Assembly (NCBI GenBank): GCA_023838465.1
Contig: JAIVEQ010000005.1
Coordinates: forward strand, 1-64,000
Direction of reading: 5' to 3'
Length of the DNA: 64,000 nucleotides
Origin: Candidatus Thiodiazotropha sp.
Lineage (GTDB): Bacteria > Pseudomonadota > Gammaproteobacteria > Chromatiales > Chromatiaceae
In this document: in pieces, positions 1 through 9,329 of the stretch
Layout of the letters: each line of letters opens with the position of its first letter
Numbering within the stretch: position 1 is the stretch's first letter
Made by a program: the position numbers and the translations under genes
Notes under the pieces: generated by a model
Told to the model about the DNA's origin: nothing
What the model saw: only the letters and a program-made list of their open reading frames with translations
Databases searched by the model: none

Positions 1-328
1 TTTTTTGATGCCTTTTCAACATCAAAAATAGAGAAGAATCTGTGGCCGATCAATACCTTAATTTCTTTGCGAAACCCGGATAGACCCTTTTCTTTCTCAT
101 TCTGTCTTTCCTGGCATGGGTTGTACATTTCGTTCAATCCCTTCTCTCTTAGGCGTAGTACTCGAGGGAATAGAGATTCTCAATCTGTTCAATTGATGGC
201 TATATTGTCGGGTATACAGTAGAACCTATACCGACTAATCATAATATGCTTATGGTGAGTGATTGATGCATGTCAAGGAGTGATAGGTTTCAGCTAAGAG
301 AATAGAGCAAACACTAGGGAGCCACACC
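1..328. other. 5' flank without a recognised gene
   Basis: No open frame here has a convincing start, ribosome site or family motif. The right-hand part holds the promoter region of the hemerythrin gene, including the FNR-like box listed separately. A purine-rich ribosome site (AGGGAG) lies just before the ATG at 329. I see no RNA gene or terminator in the first 250 bases. Confidence 0.5.
263..276 (+). promoter_or_regulatory. FNR/CRP-family box before the hemerythrin gene
   Basis: TTGATGCATGTCAA fits the FNR pattern TTGAT-N4-ATCAA with one mismatch in the right half-site. It lies about 52 bases before the hemerythrin start, so it would control the hemerythrin/DUF2249/membrane-protein run. 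The assignment rests on sequence pattern only. A Dnr/NnrR-type regulator would read the same motif. Confidence 0.55.
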
Positions 329-766
329 ATGGAAAATATTTCAAAACCAATGAGTCTGGATCATCGTCATTGTGATGAGATATTCATGGAGTTGGAACAA
401 GCTGTAGTTCGGGGTGAATGGCATAAAACGGAAATGATGGCAGGAAATTTTATTACTGCTATGACACGTCATTTTCAGATTGAAGAGCAGAAATTGTTTC
501 CTGCATTGGAAGAGAAAACAAGTCAAGCGAATGGACCTGTTAGGGTAATGGTGATGGAGCACGATCAGATGAGGCACTTGTTCAATAAGCTCAATGACGC
601 TATCGGTCAGCAGTCAAAAGAGACAGCTCTTGGTATCACAGAGACACTGCTTGTCACCATGCAGCAACACAATATGAAAGAGGAGAATATTCTCTATCCA
701 CTGGCTGACAGGTTTGTTTCCAACCTTGCAGAGGAGATTGCCCAAAGCTTCACGGAGTCGGCTTAG
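329..766 (+). CDS. hemerythrin-domain protein
   Basis: A 145-residue cytoplasmic four-helix protein of the hemerythrin HHE family, which bind a di-iron centre and sense or handle O2 or NO. The ligand pattern is visible: DHRH near residue 12, HFQIEEQKLFP near 47, MEHDQM near 77 and HNMKEENILYP near 112. The ATG is preceded by AGGGAG. Its stop overlaps the GTG of the DUF2249 gene, indicating translational coupling. With the upstream FNR-like box and DUF2249 neighbour, a role in NO or low-oxygen physiology is likely, but the ligand handled cannot be told from sequence. Confidence 0.85.
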   Translation: MENISKPMSLDHRHCDEIFMELEQAVVRGEWHKTEMMAGNFITAMTRHFQIEEQKLFPALEEKTSQANGPVRVMVMEHDQMRHLFNKLNDAIGQQSKETALGITETLLVTMQQHNMKEENILYPLADRFVSNLAEEIAQSFTESA

Positions 767-1005
767 TGGAACAGCGACTCGATGTGCGGGCATTGGAGCC
801 GCCGGTTCCGTTAGAACGTATCCTCGATGCTTTGGGTGATCTTGCCAAAGATGATTGGTTAAGAGTTCAACATAGCCGTGAGCCATACCCGCTCTATAGC
901 CTGTTAAAGGAAATGGATTATTCCTGGGATACGCATTGGCAAAATGGTGAATGTATTATCTGTATTTGGCATGCCAGTTCTTCACAGCCAATGAAAGCAG
1001 GTTGA
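766..1005 (+). CDS. DUF2249 domain protein
   Basis: A 79-residue protein with the DUF2249 core: LDVRALEPPVPLERIL near the start, then a DDWLRVQHSREPYPLY segment and a C-terminal CIIC strand. DUF2249 proteins commonly sit beside hemerythrins and NO/denitrification genes; their biochemistry is not established. The GTG start overlaps the hemerythrin stop by one base, and the membrane-protein gene starts 5 bases after its stop, so the three genes look like one operon. Confidence 0.75.
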   Translation: MEQRLDVRALEPPVPLERILDALGDLAKDDWLRVQHSREPYPLYSLLKEMDYSWDTHWQNGECIICIWHASSSQPMKAG

Positions 1006-1009
1006 TGCT

Positions 1010-2281
1010 GTGCTGCAGACAGCCGGGTTATCATTGGAGCAGGCTCCACCTATTTCCATACCCTTCAAGTACTTTTTTACGGCATCGTTGCTATTTATCG
1101 TGGCAAGCCTATTACTCGTTATGCAGGGTAGTGACTTAGTGACATCAAGGTGGAGTCCGACAGCAATAGGCTTGACACACTTGATTACTACCGGTTTTCT
1201 TGCTCAGGTAATGACTGGTGCAATGATGCAATTACTACCTGTACTTGCCGGTACGCCAGTTTCCGGTGTGGTTATCGTAAATTGGATTATACATATTACA
1301 CTGTTGGCTGGGACAGTTATGTTGGTTGTTGGTTTTTTGCTGCCGCAACATCTGATGCTTATCCTAGGCGCTGGCGCACTTACCACTGCCTTTATAATTC
1401 TATTTACCAGTACGGGTATTGCATTACTGAAATCGGCACGGCAACAAAGTCGAGCACGTTCTTTAGGTATTGGGTGGGTATCGATAATCCCAACAGCATT
1501 GCTCGGTTGCTATCTGGTTGCCAGTTTGTCTGGTTTTGTTCATATCGATAATTTACAGCCAATCATTACACTACACCTGTCATGGGGATTATTGGGCTGG
1601 GTAGGTATAGTTCTTTTCGCAACAATTCTTGAATTGGTGCCGATGTTCTATGTTACACCGACTTTTTCAAAAGTTCTAAAACAGTGGTTGTTACCCGTAA
1701 TTTTTCTCTGTCTGATTATCTTTACCATTTCGAGGTATTTTTCAAATGAATTTCTGAAGAATAGCCTGCTGCTGATTGTGCTGGCATTCTTTGTTATTGG
1801 GCTTTCTGTGTTAATAAATATCTATAACCGTAAACGCCTGATCGTTGATACAACACTACTCTATATTTGGACAGGCATAGCCAGTCTGCTTATAGCAGCT
1901 GTCGTTTGGCTGAGTGCTGGAAGTGATCTGATAGTCGGCGGTCTACTACTTGGTGGCGTCTGCATGACAATTCCGATTGGTATTATCTATAAGGTTATTC
2001 CCTTTCTCTGTTGGTTCCATTTGCAAGCGTTACAGATTAAAAAAAGAAAACTGGACTATTCAGCGCCATCGATGAAGCATTTCATTCAAGAGAAACATGC
2101 CAAGTACCAGTACTTTTTTCATCTTTCGGCACTCTGTCTGTTTTTTGTAGCATTATTGATATCCAGTAAGCTAATGATATTAGTAGGTGTGCTTTTTACC
2201 TGCTCATCTCTCTATCTATTCAAAAATATTCTATACGCCTATATTGCATATCATGAGGAGCAAAATATTCTTTGTTCATAG
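1010..2281 (+). CDS. polytopic membrane protein, NnrS/heme-copper-oxidase-subunit-I-like
   Basis: A 423-residue protein with about 12 hydrophobic helices. The segment LTHLITTGFLAQVMTGAMMQ (about residues 56-75) has a helix-embedded His in a context typical of the NnrS/CcoN-like membrane proteins found beside denitrification genes. Other helix His residues occur near 183-188 (TLHLSWG). The start is GTG, 5 bases after the DUF2249 stop. A heme-binding role linked to NO is inferred from context; I do not recognise a specific family member. Confidence 0.6.
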   Translation: MLQTAGLSLEQAPPISIPFKYFFTASLLFIVASLLLVMQGSDLVTSRWSPTAIGLTHLITTGFLAQVMTGAMMQLLPVLAGTPVSGVVIVNWIIHITLLAGTVMLVVGFLLPQHLMLILGAGALTTAFIILFTSTGIALLKSARQQSRARSLGIGWVSIIPTALLGCYLVASLSGFVHIDNLQPIITLHLSWGLLGWVGIVLFATILELVPMFYVTPTFSKVLKQWLLPVIFLCLIIFTISRYFSNEFLKNSLLLIVLAFFVIGLSVLINIYNRKRLIVDTTLLYIWTGIASLLIAAVVWLSAGSDLIVGGLLLGGVCMTIPIGIIYKVIPFLCWFHLQALQIKKRKLDYSAPSMKHFIQEKHAKYQYFFHLSALCLFFVALLISSKLMILVGVLFTCSSLYLFKNILYAYIAYHEEQNILCS

Positions 2282-2386
2282 TATGCCTGCCTGTGTAGAG
2301 CACTACACTGAGGTCATTAATAAACAGATCTATAGCGTAACTATAGGCATATAGGTAAAAACATAACCAACTATGGGGATGATGCA

Positions 2387-3133
2387 ATGAGATATCTGCT
2401 GTCAATTACATTGGCGATATTCAGTCATGCCAATGTGCAGTCGATGGAGTTGCTGCCTAAAGGGGAGTGTGCTGCCCCTGAAGCTTTTCATGACTACAGG
2501 CATTGTAATTTTAATGGCAGAGACCTGACTGGCGTCGATCTTCAGGGGAGTCACCTTCAGGGTGTCAATTTTCAGAATACCAAGCTCTTGGATTGTAAGT
2601 TGACGGGGGCAAACCTGACTGGCTCAGATTTTAAATGGGCAATTCTCGTAGGTTGCGAAGCGGATACAGCAGATTTTTCTGATGCGGATCTGTTTCACGC
2701 CAATTTTGATGAGACGAGCCTAAATGGAACAAACTTCCATAAAGCCTACATGTTTGGTGCCAGCGTCAATGAAGCTAAGGCAGACAGTGCTAATTTTACC
2801 CATGCAAATTTAAAGGATATATCGATGGAGGAGAGTCAACTAACCAACTGCCATTTTGATCAGGCATTCATGATGCGTGCGGTACTTATCGGCAGTAATC
2901 TGGCAGGTTCCTCACTTCGTCAGGTGACCTTAACCGGTGCAGCCCTGGAACAGGCCAATTTTTCTGGAGCGGATTTGTCCGGTTCACTGCTGAATGGTAC
3001 AACCCTGACAGATACCAGTTTTCGCGGGGCAAAACTTAGCGGTACCCGTTTTGTCAATTCTCGGTTACAAACCGTCGATTTTACGGATGCAGAGGATATC
3101 CCCGCCGATTTACCCCCTGATACAGGGGGCTGA
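2387..3133 (+). CDS. exported pentapeptide-repeat protein
   Basis: A 248-residue protein with an N-terminal signal peptide (about residues 1-19, ending near HANVQS). It is followed by roughly 35 pentapeptide repeats of the A(D/N)LXX type, for example FNGRDLTGVDLQGSHLQGVN. Such repeats fold into a right-handed quadrilateral beta-helix. The substrate or partner is unknown. It stands alone between the hemerythrin operon and the UbiA gene. A GC-rich stem-loop (CCCCTG-ATA-CAGGGG) overlaps its last codons and may help end transcription. Confidence 0.8.
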   Translation: MRYLLSITLAIFSHANVQSMELLPKGECAAPEAFHDYRHCNFNGRDLTGVDLQGSHLQGVNFQNTKLLDCKLTGANLTGSDFKWAILVGCEADTADFSDADLFHANFDETSLNGTNFHKAYMFGASVNEAKADSANFTHANLKDISMEESQLTNCHFDQAFMMRAVLIGSNLAGSSLRQVTLTGAALEQANFSGADLSGSLLNGTTLTDTSFRGAKLSGTRFVNSRLQTVDFTDAEDIPADLPPDTGG

Positions 3134-3178
3134 ATAGAGGGAAATATTTTCGCATTCGAGAATATCAGCAGGTTAGAT

Positions 3179-3192
3179 TTGATATCGATCAA
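3179..3192 (+). promoter_or_regulatory. perfect FNR-type box before the UbiA-family gene
   Basis: TTGATATCGATCAA matches TTGAT-N4-ATCAA exactly and is fully palindromic. It lies about 123 bases before the preferred start of the prenyltransferase gene at 3315. This suggests oxygen-responsive control of quinone-type prenyl transfer. Confidence 0.6.
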
Positions 3193-3314
3193 GCACATCA
3201 AATTGTAGTTGCGTTCTAATTGTATGACTGTTTTATTTACCGCTATGGGTTTTGATGCTACCGCTTTTTGCAGTAGGCTGTAGTGATGAAGTTTGCGTAA
3301 AAACAGGAATATCG

Positions 3315-4214
3315 ATGATCCCATTTCCCGTGGTAGGTGTTGCAAGGCCTAGCTTTCTGATATTGACACCTGTCTGCATCTCACTTGGCCTGGCCAGTGT
3401 TCTATTGGCTGGTCACGATGTCGAATGGAATCTACTCACAGTTGTATTCCTGGGAGCTCTGATGGCACATATCTGTGTCAATACCCTCAATGAGTATGCC
3501 GATTTTCAATCAGGGCTTGATTTCAAGACAGATCGTACACCTTTCAGTGGCGGTAGCGGGACACTGATTATTCAACCGCGCCTGGCACCCTATGCGTTGG
3601 TTATAGGGTTTGCGTCATTGGTCGTTACATTGGTATGTGGTCTCTATCTTTTACAACGGACAGGCTGGGGTCTGATACCTATTGGGATTGTCGGGATACT
3701 TATCATCATCTCCTATACCAACTGGATCAATCGTCATCGGCTGTTAGTGCTAATTACACCTGGTCTTAGTTTTGGTCCCTTGATGGTGGTGGGTACACAC
3801 TACGCCTTAACTGGCGTTTATAGTCCTATCGCTTTTCTGCTGTCGCTAATACCCTTTTTTTTAGTTAATAATTTACTGCTGTTGAATCAGATACCAGATG
3901 TGGATGCGGATCGCAGTGTTGGTAGAGATAACTTTGTAATCGCATGGAGTCCAGCAAAGAGCGCTTGGATTTTTCTGGGTTTTGGAGTATTGACCTATTT
4001 GGTGATTATTATTGGCGTGTTGGTGGGTAGCTTACCCTTGACTGCATTGCTCGGACTTTTGACAGCAGGGTTTACTATCCAGATTTTCAACGGTGTCAGT
4101 GACTATCAGGGAAATATAGAGGAGCTGGTGCCCCAATTGGGAAAAAATGTTCTTGTTACATTGGTAACGCCATTCTTGGTATTTATAGGTATTATGGTTG
4201 ATATTGCCCTATGA
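3315..4214 (+). CDS. UbiA-family prenyltransferase (MenA-like)
   Basis: A 299-residue polytopic membrane protein that would transfer a polyprenyl chain to an aromatic acceptor. Two Asp-rich motifs mark the active site: NEYADFQSGLDFKTD in the first half and NQIPDVDADRSVGRDN in the second. The frame extends upstream to a TTG at 3252. I prefer ATG 3315 because AGGA precedes it and the N-terminus then begins directly at the family's ARPSFL...LGLA segment. MenA (dihydroxynaphthoate) is the closest style, but the acceptor cannot be fixed. The FNR box upstream fits a role in anaerobic quinones. Confidence 0.8.
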   Translation: MIPFPVVGVARPSFLILTPVCISLGLASVLLAGHDVEWNLLTVVFLGALMAHICVNTLNEYADFQSGLDFKTDRTPFSGGSGTLIIQPRLAPYALVIGFASLVVTLVCGLYLLQRTGWGLIPIGIVGILIIISYTNWINRHRLLVLITPGLSFGPLMVVGTHYALTGVYSPIAFLLSLIPFFLVNNLLLLNQIPDVDADRSVGRDNFVIAWSPAKSAWIFLGFGVLTYLVIIIGVLVGSLPLTALLGLLTAGFTIQIFNGVSDYQGNIEELVPQLGKNVLVTLVTPFLVFIGIMVDIAL

Positions 4215-4343
4215 GCCTTTCTTACCAAGCGCTACGACTTACTGGATCACATCCTATATTACGTAAACGGTGCAACCATGCACCATTCTCCTGTTTTTTG
4301 CTGGAATAACGAGTGATGTTATTTGTAAACAGGTACTAATTAG

Positions 4344-4715
4344 ATGATTGATCCTGCGAGGATACTCAACAATATGTTTCTAAGGTTTAAATTAATTTCA
4401 CTGTTCTCTCTGTTGCTCTGGCAGATTCAGGCATATGGGGCAAACGACACTCAACTGACAATCATCAAAGTGTTGGGCGAACTGAATGGTATAGCATTAC
4501 AATGCAACGCTATACAGGATACACAGCGTATCAAGCGTACCTTGGTATTAGTGCTTCCCAAACGGCGTCAGCTGGGTGAACTTTTTGATTATCACACCAA
4601 TAAGTCGTTCATGGCGTTCATCAGTGAGAAGGGTACTTGTCCTAGTCCACAGTCATTCTCTCAACAGGTGGATGAGGCATTGAAAAGACTGGAGGCGGCA
4701 TACGCAACAAAATGA
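4344..4715 (+). CDS. small exported protein of unknown function, coupled to the ZnuA/SCO fusion
   Basis: A 123-residue protein with a hydrophobic N-terminal segment (about residues 12-32) that reads as a signal peptide, followed by about 90 polar residues with two Cys (near 54 and 93). An ATG at 4374 gives a more usual signal-peptide start and may be the real one. Its stop overlaps the ATG of the ZnuA/SCO gene (ATGA), so the two are co-translated. I do not recognise the family. Context suggests a periplasmic partner in copper handling for nitrous oxide reductase. Confidence 0.65.
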   Translation: MIDPARILNNMFLRFKLISLFSLLLWQIQAYGANDTQLTIIKVLGELNGIALQCNAIQDTQRIKRTLVLVLPKRRQLGELFDYHTNKSFMAFISEKGTCPSPQSFSQQVDEALKRLEAAYATK

Positions 4716-6166
4716 GCAATAACAGCATGCGTTGGTCTGAAACCTTATTATTTCTCTTGACGATTATAACATCCTCTGTTGTCTATTCGGCGGAGAAACT
4801 CGACTCATTCCGTGTGGTTGTGAGTATCAAACCGATCCATTCAATCGTGGCCGGTCTAATGGAGGGTACGGATGGCCCTGAGCTGCTGATCGGAACAGAG
4901 AGTACACCCTATGGATATGTTCCCACGAAGGCACAACAACAACTGTTAAAAGAAGCGGATGTATTATTCTGGGTTGGAGCGGAACTTGAAAAGGGGCTTG
5001 TAGGTACGATTGAAGAACTACCTCCCAAGGTCCAGGTTATTGAACTTCTCTCCCATCAAGGACTAAAGATTCTACCTTCACGCATGTCCTCTGATCAGCG
5101 AGATCCCTACTTTTGGCTTGATAGCCGTAATGTCATGATCGTTATTGATGATATGACCCGTCTGCTACAGCAGGCAGACCCCAAGCGCTCACATCTTTAT
5201 GAACGTAACAGAAGAAAAGTGTTGACGCGGCTGGCGCGTATCGACAGGGAGTATGAGTACGGTTATCGAGGGATGAAAGCTGGACTGGGCGTCCAATATT
5301 TCGACACCTTGCAATATTTTGAACAGGCCTATGCCCTGAAGATACTTGAGCGTGTATCAGGCTCTCCACGACAGTCAATCAATGCCGCCTCTCTGCTGAA
5401 GGTGAGAGAGAGGATTATATCCGGAGAAGCAACCTGCCTGCTGTCGGAAAAGGGATTTCCGACTGATAATCTCGCGCTATTAATAGAGGGAAGCCAGATC
5501 AATCACGGTATTCTCAATAGTTTCGGGGTCGGTTTGACAGTGGGTCCTGATCTCTATTTCAACCTGATGGATCACAACACCGATGAGATAAAACGCTGTC
5601 TGAATGCAGACATGCAGGCTGCAGGAACTGCTCGGGAGCTGGCCAAACAGGATGCGACAAAGGTGGTTGATGGTATTGGAAGTGGACAATTTCTATTGAC
5701 CGATCATCTGGGTCGTCTGGTTTCCAAGCAGACAATGTTGGGCAAATATCAGATCGTCTATTTTGGTTACACGTTTTGTCCGGATATCTGCCCGACCTCG
5801 CTGCAGATTCTATTCCAGGCATTCGATCTGTTAGGGGAGAGCGCCGATCTGTTTCAACCCTATTTTATCACCATCGATCCTCAACGGGATTCGATTGAGG
5901 TAATGAGAAACTATGTCACCTATTATGATGAGCGGTTGATCGGTGTTACAGGCTCACAGAAGATGATCGATCGTGTGGCGAGTCAATTCAAGGCGAAATA
6001 TGAGAAGGTTGTGGAGGATGCGATGGAACCGGATATCTATCTCATGGATCACACGGCGAGTCTCTATCTGCTCGATACAGAAGGCCGGTTTATTACCAAG
6101 TTTGCCCATGGCATCTCTCCTGAGGAACTTGCTCGACGTTTGATGGATTTTGTAGATAAAAAATGA
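4712..6166 (+). CDS. ZnuA-like / SCO1-SenC fusion, putative periplasmic copper chaperone
   Basis: A 484-residue protein: signal peptide (about 1-27), a ZnuA/cluster A-I solute-binding domain (about 33-310), then a SCO1/SenC thioredoxin-fold domain (about 320-484). The SCO domain keeps its copper ligands: C356 and C360 in CPDIC, and H447 in MDH. The ZnuA domain has lost the three canonical metal His: Tyr67 in STPYGY, Tyr133 in DPYFWLD and Phe197 before Asp198. It therefore probably does not import zinc in the usual way. Its position just before nosZ suggests copper delivery to the CuA centre of NosZ. The fusion is directly visible; the role is inferred. Confidence 0.8.
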   Translation: MSNNSMRWSETLLFLLTIITSSVVYSAEKLDSFRVVVSIKPIHSIVAGLMEGTDGPELLIGTESTPYGYVPTKAQQQLLKEADVLFWVGAELEKGLVGTIEELPPKVQVIELLSHQGLKILPSRMSSDQRDPYFWLDSRNVMIVIDDMTRLLQQADPKRSHLYERNRRKVLTRLARIDREYEYGYRGMKAGLGVQYFDTLQYFEQAYALKILERVSGSPRQSINAASLLKVRERIISGEATCLLSEKGFPTDNLALLIEGSQINHGILNSFGVGLTVGPDLYFNLMDHNTDEIKRCLNADMQAAGTARELAKQDATKVVDGIGSGQFLLTDHLGRLVSKQTMLGKYQIVYFGYTFCPDICPTSLQILFQAFDLLGESADLFQPYFITIDPQRDSIEVMRNYVTYYDERLIGVTGSQKMIDRVASQFKAKYEKVVEDAMEPDIYLMDHTASLYLLDTEGRFITKFAHGISPEELARRLMDFVDKK

Positions 6167-6346
6167 CTCCACCTGGAAAGCACCGTGTGATGAGGTTCAA
6201 TCGGGTGTGTTAAGCTGATCGACTCTGTTCGTCTGGAGATCCTGATTGTTACTACCCATAAATAGGTAACTACTTTATTTGCCTATCTCATTGTGAATAT
6301 CCACTCTGTTTCCTCATAAAAAATCTAAGCCCAATAAGTGAGTGTT

Positions 6347-6360
6347 TTGACCTACATCAA
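6347..6360 (+). promoter_or_regulatory. FNR-type box before nosZ
   Basis: TTGACCTACATCAA matches the FNR pattern with one change in the left half-site. It lies about 87 bases before the nosZ ATG, a normal distance for an activator at about -41 with a short leader. nosZ is a classic FNR/NNR target in denitrifiers. Confidence 0.65.
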
Positions 6361-6447
6361 TGTGGCATATCACGCAATATTGCGACCATTATCGCTGTAA
6401 TGCCGATAGGCATCTCACATCTCTTCCAACCACGGGGACGGGGAATA

Positions 6448-8745
6448 ATGAAAAACAGCTTTAAACGCATAACCGCGCTGGCTATAGGGTTGGGGATCGG
6501 CATGGGCGCCGCTTCCAATGCTTTTGCCAAATCGTCGCTTGAGGAGGTCATGAAGGAGCGTGGCCTGACACAAAAGGATCTGTTGGCTGCCGCAAAAACT
6601 TACACACCAACGGGTGGACGCGATGAGTACCTGGCCTTCAGCTCTGGTGGTCAGAGTGGGCATGTGATTGTCTATGGTGTGCCATCGATGAGGATACTGA
6701 AGTACATCGCTGTTTTTACACCGGAACCCTGGCAGGGTTATGGTTTCGATGACGAATCAAAAGCGGTGCTGGCACAGGGTAAAATCAACGGAAATGATAT
6801 CACCTACGGTGATACCCACCATCCGGCATTCTCTGAGACAAAAGGTGAATACAACGGACGCTATCTGTTCATCAACGACAAAGCTAACCCTCGTATTGCG
6901 GTTATCGATCTGCATGATTTCGAAACCAAACAGATCGTTGTCAATCCTTTTATGAAATCGGAACATGGCGGTGCTTTTGTAACACCAAATACTGAATACG
7001 TCATGGAAGCGTCGCAATATGCAGCACCTTTCAGTGACGATTTTGTACCGCTCGAAGAGTTCAATGAGAAGTACCGTGGTGCGGTGACTTACTGGAAGTT
7101 CGATGATAAGAAGGGTCGCATCGATTCTGAAATGTCATTTACTTTCGAATTACCACCTTACAGTCAGGATCTCTCCGACGCAGGTAAAGGACCCTCCATG
7201 GGTTGGGGTTTCACCAACTCCTTCTGTTCAGAGCGCTATGTGGGTGGCATCGAGCGCGGACGTCCTCCGTTTGAGGCGGGTTGTTCCCAGAAGGATACCG
7301 ACTTCCTGCATGTCACCAACTGGAAGAAGGCTGCTGAACTGGTTGCTGCTGGTAAGGTTAAGAAATCAAAAGGTGCTTACATGATCCCTATGGATCAGGC
7401 CATCAAAGAGGGCCTGCTCTATCTGATACCTGAACCTAAGAGTCCACATGGTGTCGATGTCAGCCCAGACGGAACACACATCATCGTTTCCGGTAAACTT
7501 GACAGCCATGCTTGGGTCTATAGCTGGGATAAGATTCAAAAAGCTATCAAAAACAAGAAGTTCGAAGGTAAAGACCCCTATGGCATTCCAATCATTGCTA
7601 TGAAGGATGCGTTGCACACCCAGGTACAGGTAGGGCTGGGTCCTCTGCATACCCAGTATGATGCCAAGAAGTGTGTGGTCTATACCTCGATCTACGTAGA
7701 CTCGATGGTGACCAAGTGGGACTACTGTGAAGGTAAGGTGCTGGATCAACTGCACATCCATTACAACATCGGTCATCTGGTCGCGATGGAGGGTGATTCT
7801 GTCTCACCTGATGGTAAATATCTGATCTCGCTGAACAAGCTGGCCATTGATCGTTTTAATCCGGTCGGTCCGCTGCATCCACAGAACCATCAGCTGATTG
7901 ATATCAGTGGCGATAAGATGCAGCTGCTCTACGATATGCCATTACCGCTGGGCGAACCCCACTATGTGGTAGCGATTAAGGCCGATAAGCTGAAACCTGC
8001 GGTACGCTACAAATCTGGTTGGAACAGCCGTGCAGATGCCAAATCTCCCTACGCGACCCGTGCCGGTCGTGAAAAGGTGGTGCGTGGTGAGGATGGTGTG
8101 GTCCATGTCTACGGTACTGTCATACGTTCGCATATCACGCCTGAGATCATCGAAGTGGAAGAGGGCGATACCGTCTCCATCCATCTGACCAATCTGGAGC
8201 GTGCAGAGGATGAGACCCACGGTTTCGCACTCTACAACGAGAATGTGAATCTTTCGATTGAACCGGGTAAGACGGTTTCTGCAACCTTCGAAGCTGAGAA
8301 GGCTGGTGTCTTCCCCTACTACTGCACAGAGTTCTGTTCAGCATTGCATCTGGAAATGCAGGGTTATCTGCTGGTCAAGCCAAAAGGTTATGTTGCCAAA
8401 GCGGGTGCAATCAAAGAGGGTACTAAGTACACTCAGGCTGACTACGACAAGCAGGTTAAGACCAACGTAGATACTCAAGCGGTAATCGACTCTGTGGTTG
8501 GCTTCATCACCAGTCACAACTATAAGGACTTCCCTGAAGTTGTAGCCTTGGTGGAAGATGCCACTGATCAGCTCGGATTTGCTGAAGAGGCGAAGAAGAA
8601 ATCTGAGTCGTATGCTAGCAAGGGTGACTATCAGAATGGCACTCTATGGGCCGGTCAATGGTGGCAGTACCAGGTGAAGACGGCTGATTTGGGACTACGT
8701 GCCAAGACCTTCCTGGAAGAGCATGGAGCTAAAAAGGTCAAATAA
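6448..8745 (+). CDS. nosZ: nitrous oxide reductase, clade II (Sec-exported) NosZ
   Basis: A 765-residue periplasmic copper enzyme reducing N2O to N2. All seven CuZ His ligands are in place: H124, H125, H173, H334, H401, H443 and H505. The CuA site is complete: H591, C626, C630, H634 and M637. The signal peptide (about 1-27, ending SNAFA) has no twin arginine, which marks the Sec-dependent clade II (atypical) type. About 120 residues follow the CuA domain and form a probably helical tail without CXXCH, unlike the cytochrome-fused enzymes of Wolinella. The start at 6448 is chosen because it begins the signal peptide; the frame extends upstream to 6400. Confidence 0.97.
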   Translation: MKNSFKRITALAIGLGIGMGAASNAFAKSSLEEVMKERGLTQKDLLAAAKTYTPTGGRDEYLAFSSGGQSGHVIVYGVPSMRILKYIAVFTPEPWQGYGFDDESKAVLAQGKINGNDITYGDTHHPAFSETKGEYNGRYLFINDKANPRIAVIDLHDFETKQIVVNPFMKSEHGGAFVTPNTEYVMEASQYAAPFSDDFVPLEEFNEKYRGAVTYWKFDDKKGRIDSEMSFTFELPPYSQDLSDAGKGPSMGWGFTNSFCSERYVGGIERGRPPFEAGCSQKDTDFLHVTNWKKAAELVAAGKVKKSKGAYMIPMDQAIKEGLLYLIPEPKSPHGVDVSPDGTHIIVSGKLDSHAWVYSWDKIQKAIKNKKFEGKDPYGIPIIAMKDALHTQVQVGLGPLHTQYDAKKCVVYTSIYVDSMVTKWDYCEGKVLDQLHIHYNIGHLVAMEGDSVSPDGKYLISLNKLAIDRFNPVGPLHPQNHQLIDISGDKMQLLYDMPLPLGEPHYVVAIKADKLKPAVRYKSGWNSRADAKSPYATRAGREKVVRGEDGVVHVYGTVIRSHITPEIIEVEEGDTVSIHLTNLERAEDETHGFALYNENVNLSIEPGKTVSATFEAEKAGVFPYYCTEFCSALHLEMQGYLLVKPKGYVAKAGAIKEGTKYTQADYDKQVKTNVDTQAVIDSVVGFITSHNYKDFPEVVALVEDATDQLGFAEEAKKKSESYASKGDYQNGTLWAGQWWQYQVKTADLGLRAKTFLEEHGAKKVK

Positions 8746-8772
8746 ACTCTAATACTTCTAGTACAAGAGGAA

Positions 8773-8796
8773 GAAAGGGGCCTGTTGGCCCCTTTC
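8773..8796 (+). terminator. stem-loop after nosZ
   Basis: A perfect 10-bp stem (GAAAGGGGCC / GGCCCCTTTC) with loop TGTT lies 28 bases after the nosZ stop. The right arm ends in TTTC but there is no long T-tract. It may be a weak terminator or an mRNA-stabilising structure that lets nosZ be made in excess of the downstream genes. Confidence 0.6.
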
Positions 8797-8949
8797 TACG
8801 TTTAACCCTACCATTCACTTGAAAAAGCCAAGGTTTTTACAAATTGTGAATTAACATAGCTCAAGTCGACTAAACGTGTAATATCCTAGAGTTGACCCAT
8901 TGGATAGTCATGGCCGATGTGGCCCTCTCACAATTATGAGGTAATCAGT

Positions 8950-9273
8950 ATGAAAAAATTTGCAAAACTCACTTTGTCAGCCGCAGCACTCCTGTTTGCT
9001 ACCGGGATTGTTACGAATGCACAAGCTGCTGATGGCGCGGAGCTCTATAAGGTGAAGACTTGTTGGGCCTGTCATGGCAAAGATGCTAATACAACTATTA
9101 TGCCCATCTATCCACGGCTGGCGGGACAGAATGCTGACTACGCCTTCAACCAGATGAAGGACATCAAGGAGGGTACCCGCAGCAATGGCCAGGCAGCCGC
9201 TATGAAGGGAGTGATGGGTCTGGTTAGTGAGGATGAGATGCGCGTCATAGCCGACTGGCTGAGTACCCTGTAA
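8950..9273 (+). CDS. monoheme cytochrome c of the nos cluster
   Basis: A 107-residue exported class I cytochrome. It has a signal peptide (about 1-26, ending NAQAA), one heme motif CWACH near residue 38, and a distal Met candidate in the GVMGL segment. The start at 8950 gives a clean signal peptide. It corresponds by position to the NosC-type cytochromes of clade II clusters, which carry electrons from the membrane quinol side to NosZ. Confidence 0.85.
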   Translation: MKKFAKLTLSAAALLFATGIVTNAQAADGAELYKVKTCWACHGKDANTTIMPIYPRLAGQNADYAFNQMKDIKEGTRSNGQAAAMKGVMGLVSEDEMRVIADWLSTL

Positions 9274-9329
9274 GTCAGATTTTAAATCACCTGGAGATGC
9301 TGTTTTCCGGTGAAACTGATTTTAGGTAG

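Noticed and set aside
1150..1551. Plus-strand frame of 133 codons within the membrane protein gene
   Set aside because: It is an out-of-frame shadow of the polytopic membrane protein, whose hydrophobic periodicity is clear in the other frame.
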